From the NCBI GenBank assembly GCA_946887155.1, contig CAMPKM010000168.1, positions 1 to 6,712 of the forward strand: a stretch of DNA of 6,712 bases, read 5' to 3'. Below, in pieces: positions 6,547 through 6,712 of the stretch. Made by a program: the position numbers and the translations under genes. Source of the stretch: an uncultured Gemmatimonadota bacterium. Its GTDB lineage: Bacteria; Gemmatimonadota; Gemmatimonadetes; Gemmatimonadales; Gemmatimonadaceae. Position 1 is the stretch's first letter; each line of letters begins with the position of its first letter. The notes under the pieces were generated by a model. It was not told the DNA's origin and did no database searches. It saw only the letters and a list, made by a program, of their open reading frames with translations.

Positions 6547-6578
6547 CTCCTCTCATCAACTCCATGAGGGGGCAGGTC

Positions 6579-6712
6579 GTGCGTACCAGGGCAGTAGTCG
6601 TTGCAGCCGGGATCCTCACCGCGGTAGCCTGCACGGATTCCACCGGGCCTAACTTGAGAGACGTGCCGGGGTACCTCATCTCGACGGTCAGTGTCAGGCC
6701 GTAAGGCGCCAC
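6579..6712 (+). pseudogene. Second, paralogous lipoprotein N-terminus, interrupted by an in-frame TAA
   Basis: From a GTG at 6579 the frame encodes an 18-residue lipoprotein signal, 'VRTRAVVVAAGILTAVAC', with lipobox AVAC and an acidic tether 'TDSTGPN'. It then reads 'LRDVPGYLISTVSVRP' before TAA at 6702-6704. It aligns gaplessly from its first residue with the RCC1 lipoprotein encoded at 4410: both cysteines are at position 18, TGPN at 22-25, PG at 30-31 and V-x-V-x-P at 37-41. About 20 of 44 positions are identical. The TAA falls where the paralogue has Ser42, and after it the frame continues Gly-Ala-Thr against the paralogue's Ser-Ala-Thr. This suggests a TCA-to-TAA nonsense change in a longer gene that runs off the window. 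GAGGGGG at 6567-6573 can serve as the ribosome binding site for the GTG; an in-frame ATG at 6564 is the alternative start. If intact as written, it would be only a 41-residue lipopeptide. Confidence 0.6.

Noticed and set aside
6515..6712. A minus-strand open frame at the right edge
   Set aside because: It runs antisense to the second lipoprotein frame, which has a strong signal peptide match to its paralogue.

Overview
The window looks like chromosomal DNA of a high-GC, Gram-negative-type soil or environmental bacterium. My best guess is Gemmatimonadota, with Myxococcota or Acidobacteriota as alternatives. The guess rests on short lipoprotein signal peptides followed by an acidic 'TGPN' tether, Ig-like domains joined to RCC1 repeats of the cysteine-rich 'CWG' type, and weak or absent Shine-Dalgarno sequences on most genes. 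This is inference from protein style; there is no rRNA or other marker gene here.

Left part (1-1855, + strand). The C-terminal part of a polytopic membrane protein resembling GT87/DUF2029 polyprenol-phosphate-dependent glycosyltransferases enters from the left edge. About 150-300 bases of poorly interpretable, possibly decayed sequence follow. Then comes a complete UbiA-family prenyltransferase, closest in style to decaprenyl-phosphate phosphoribosyltransferase. The two recognisable genes suggest work on lipid-linked sugars for envelope polysaccharide or glycan assembly. The first 480 bases are about 54% GC by hand count, against about 62% in a sampled line further right.

Middle part (1895-4168, - strand). 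Two genes 36 bases apart point left and converge on the UbiA gene. The first transcribed is an FAD-binding subunit of a molybdenum hydroxylase (xanthine dehydrogenase/aldehyde oxidoreductase family) of the PaoB/YagS type with a 4Fe-4S cysteine loop. The second is an ABC-2 permease of the NatB type. Neither the molybdopterin and 2Fe-2S subunits nor the NatA ATPase is in the window.

Right part (4169-6712, + strand). A 241-base divergent intergenic region holds a strong bulged palindrome. A 662-residue surface lipoprotein follows, with three Ig-like domains and seven RCC1 repeats. After a nested inverted repeat that may be its terminator, a second lipoprotein start appears. It aligns without gaps to the first over about 45 residues but is cut by an in-frame TAA, with similarity resuming right after the stop. 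This paralogous, apparently interrupted gene is the most interesting item. I found no CRISPR, transposase, phage or RNA gene, and nothing that clearly constitutes a new system.
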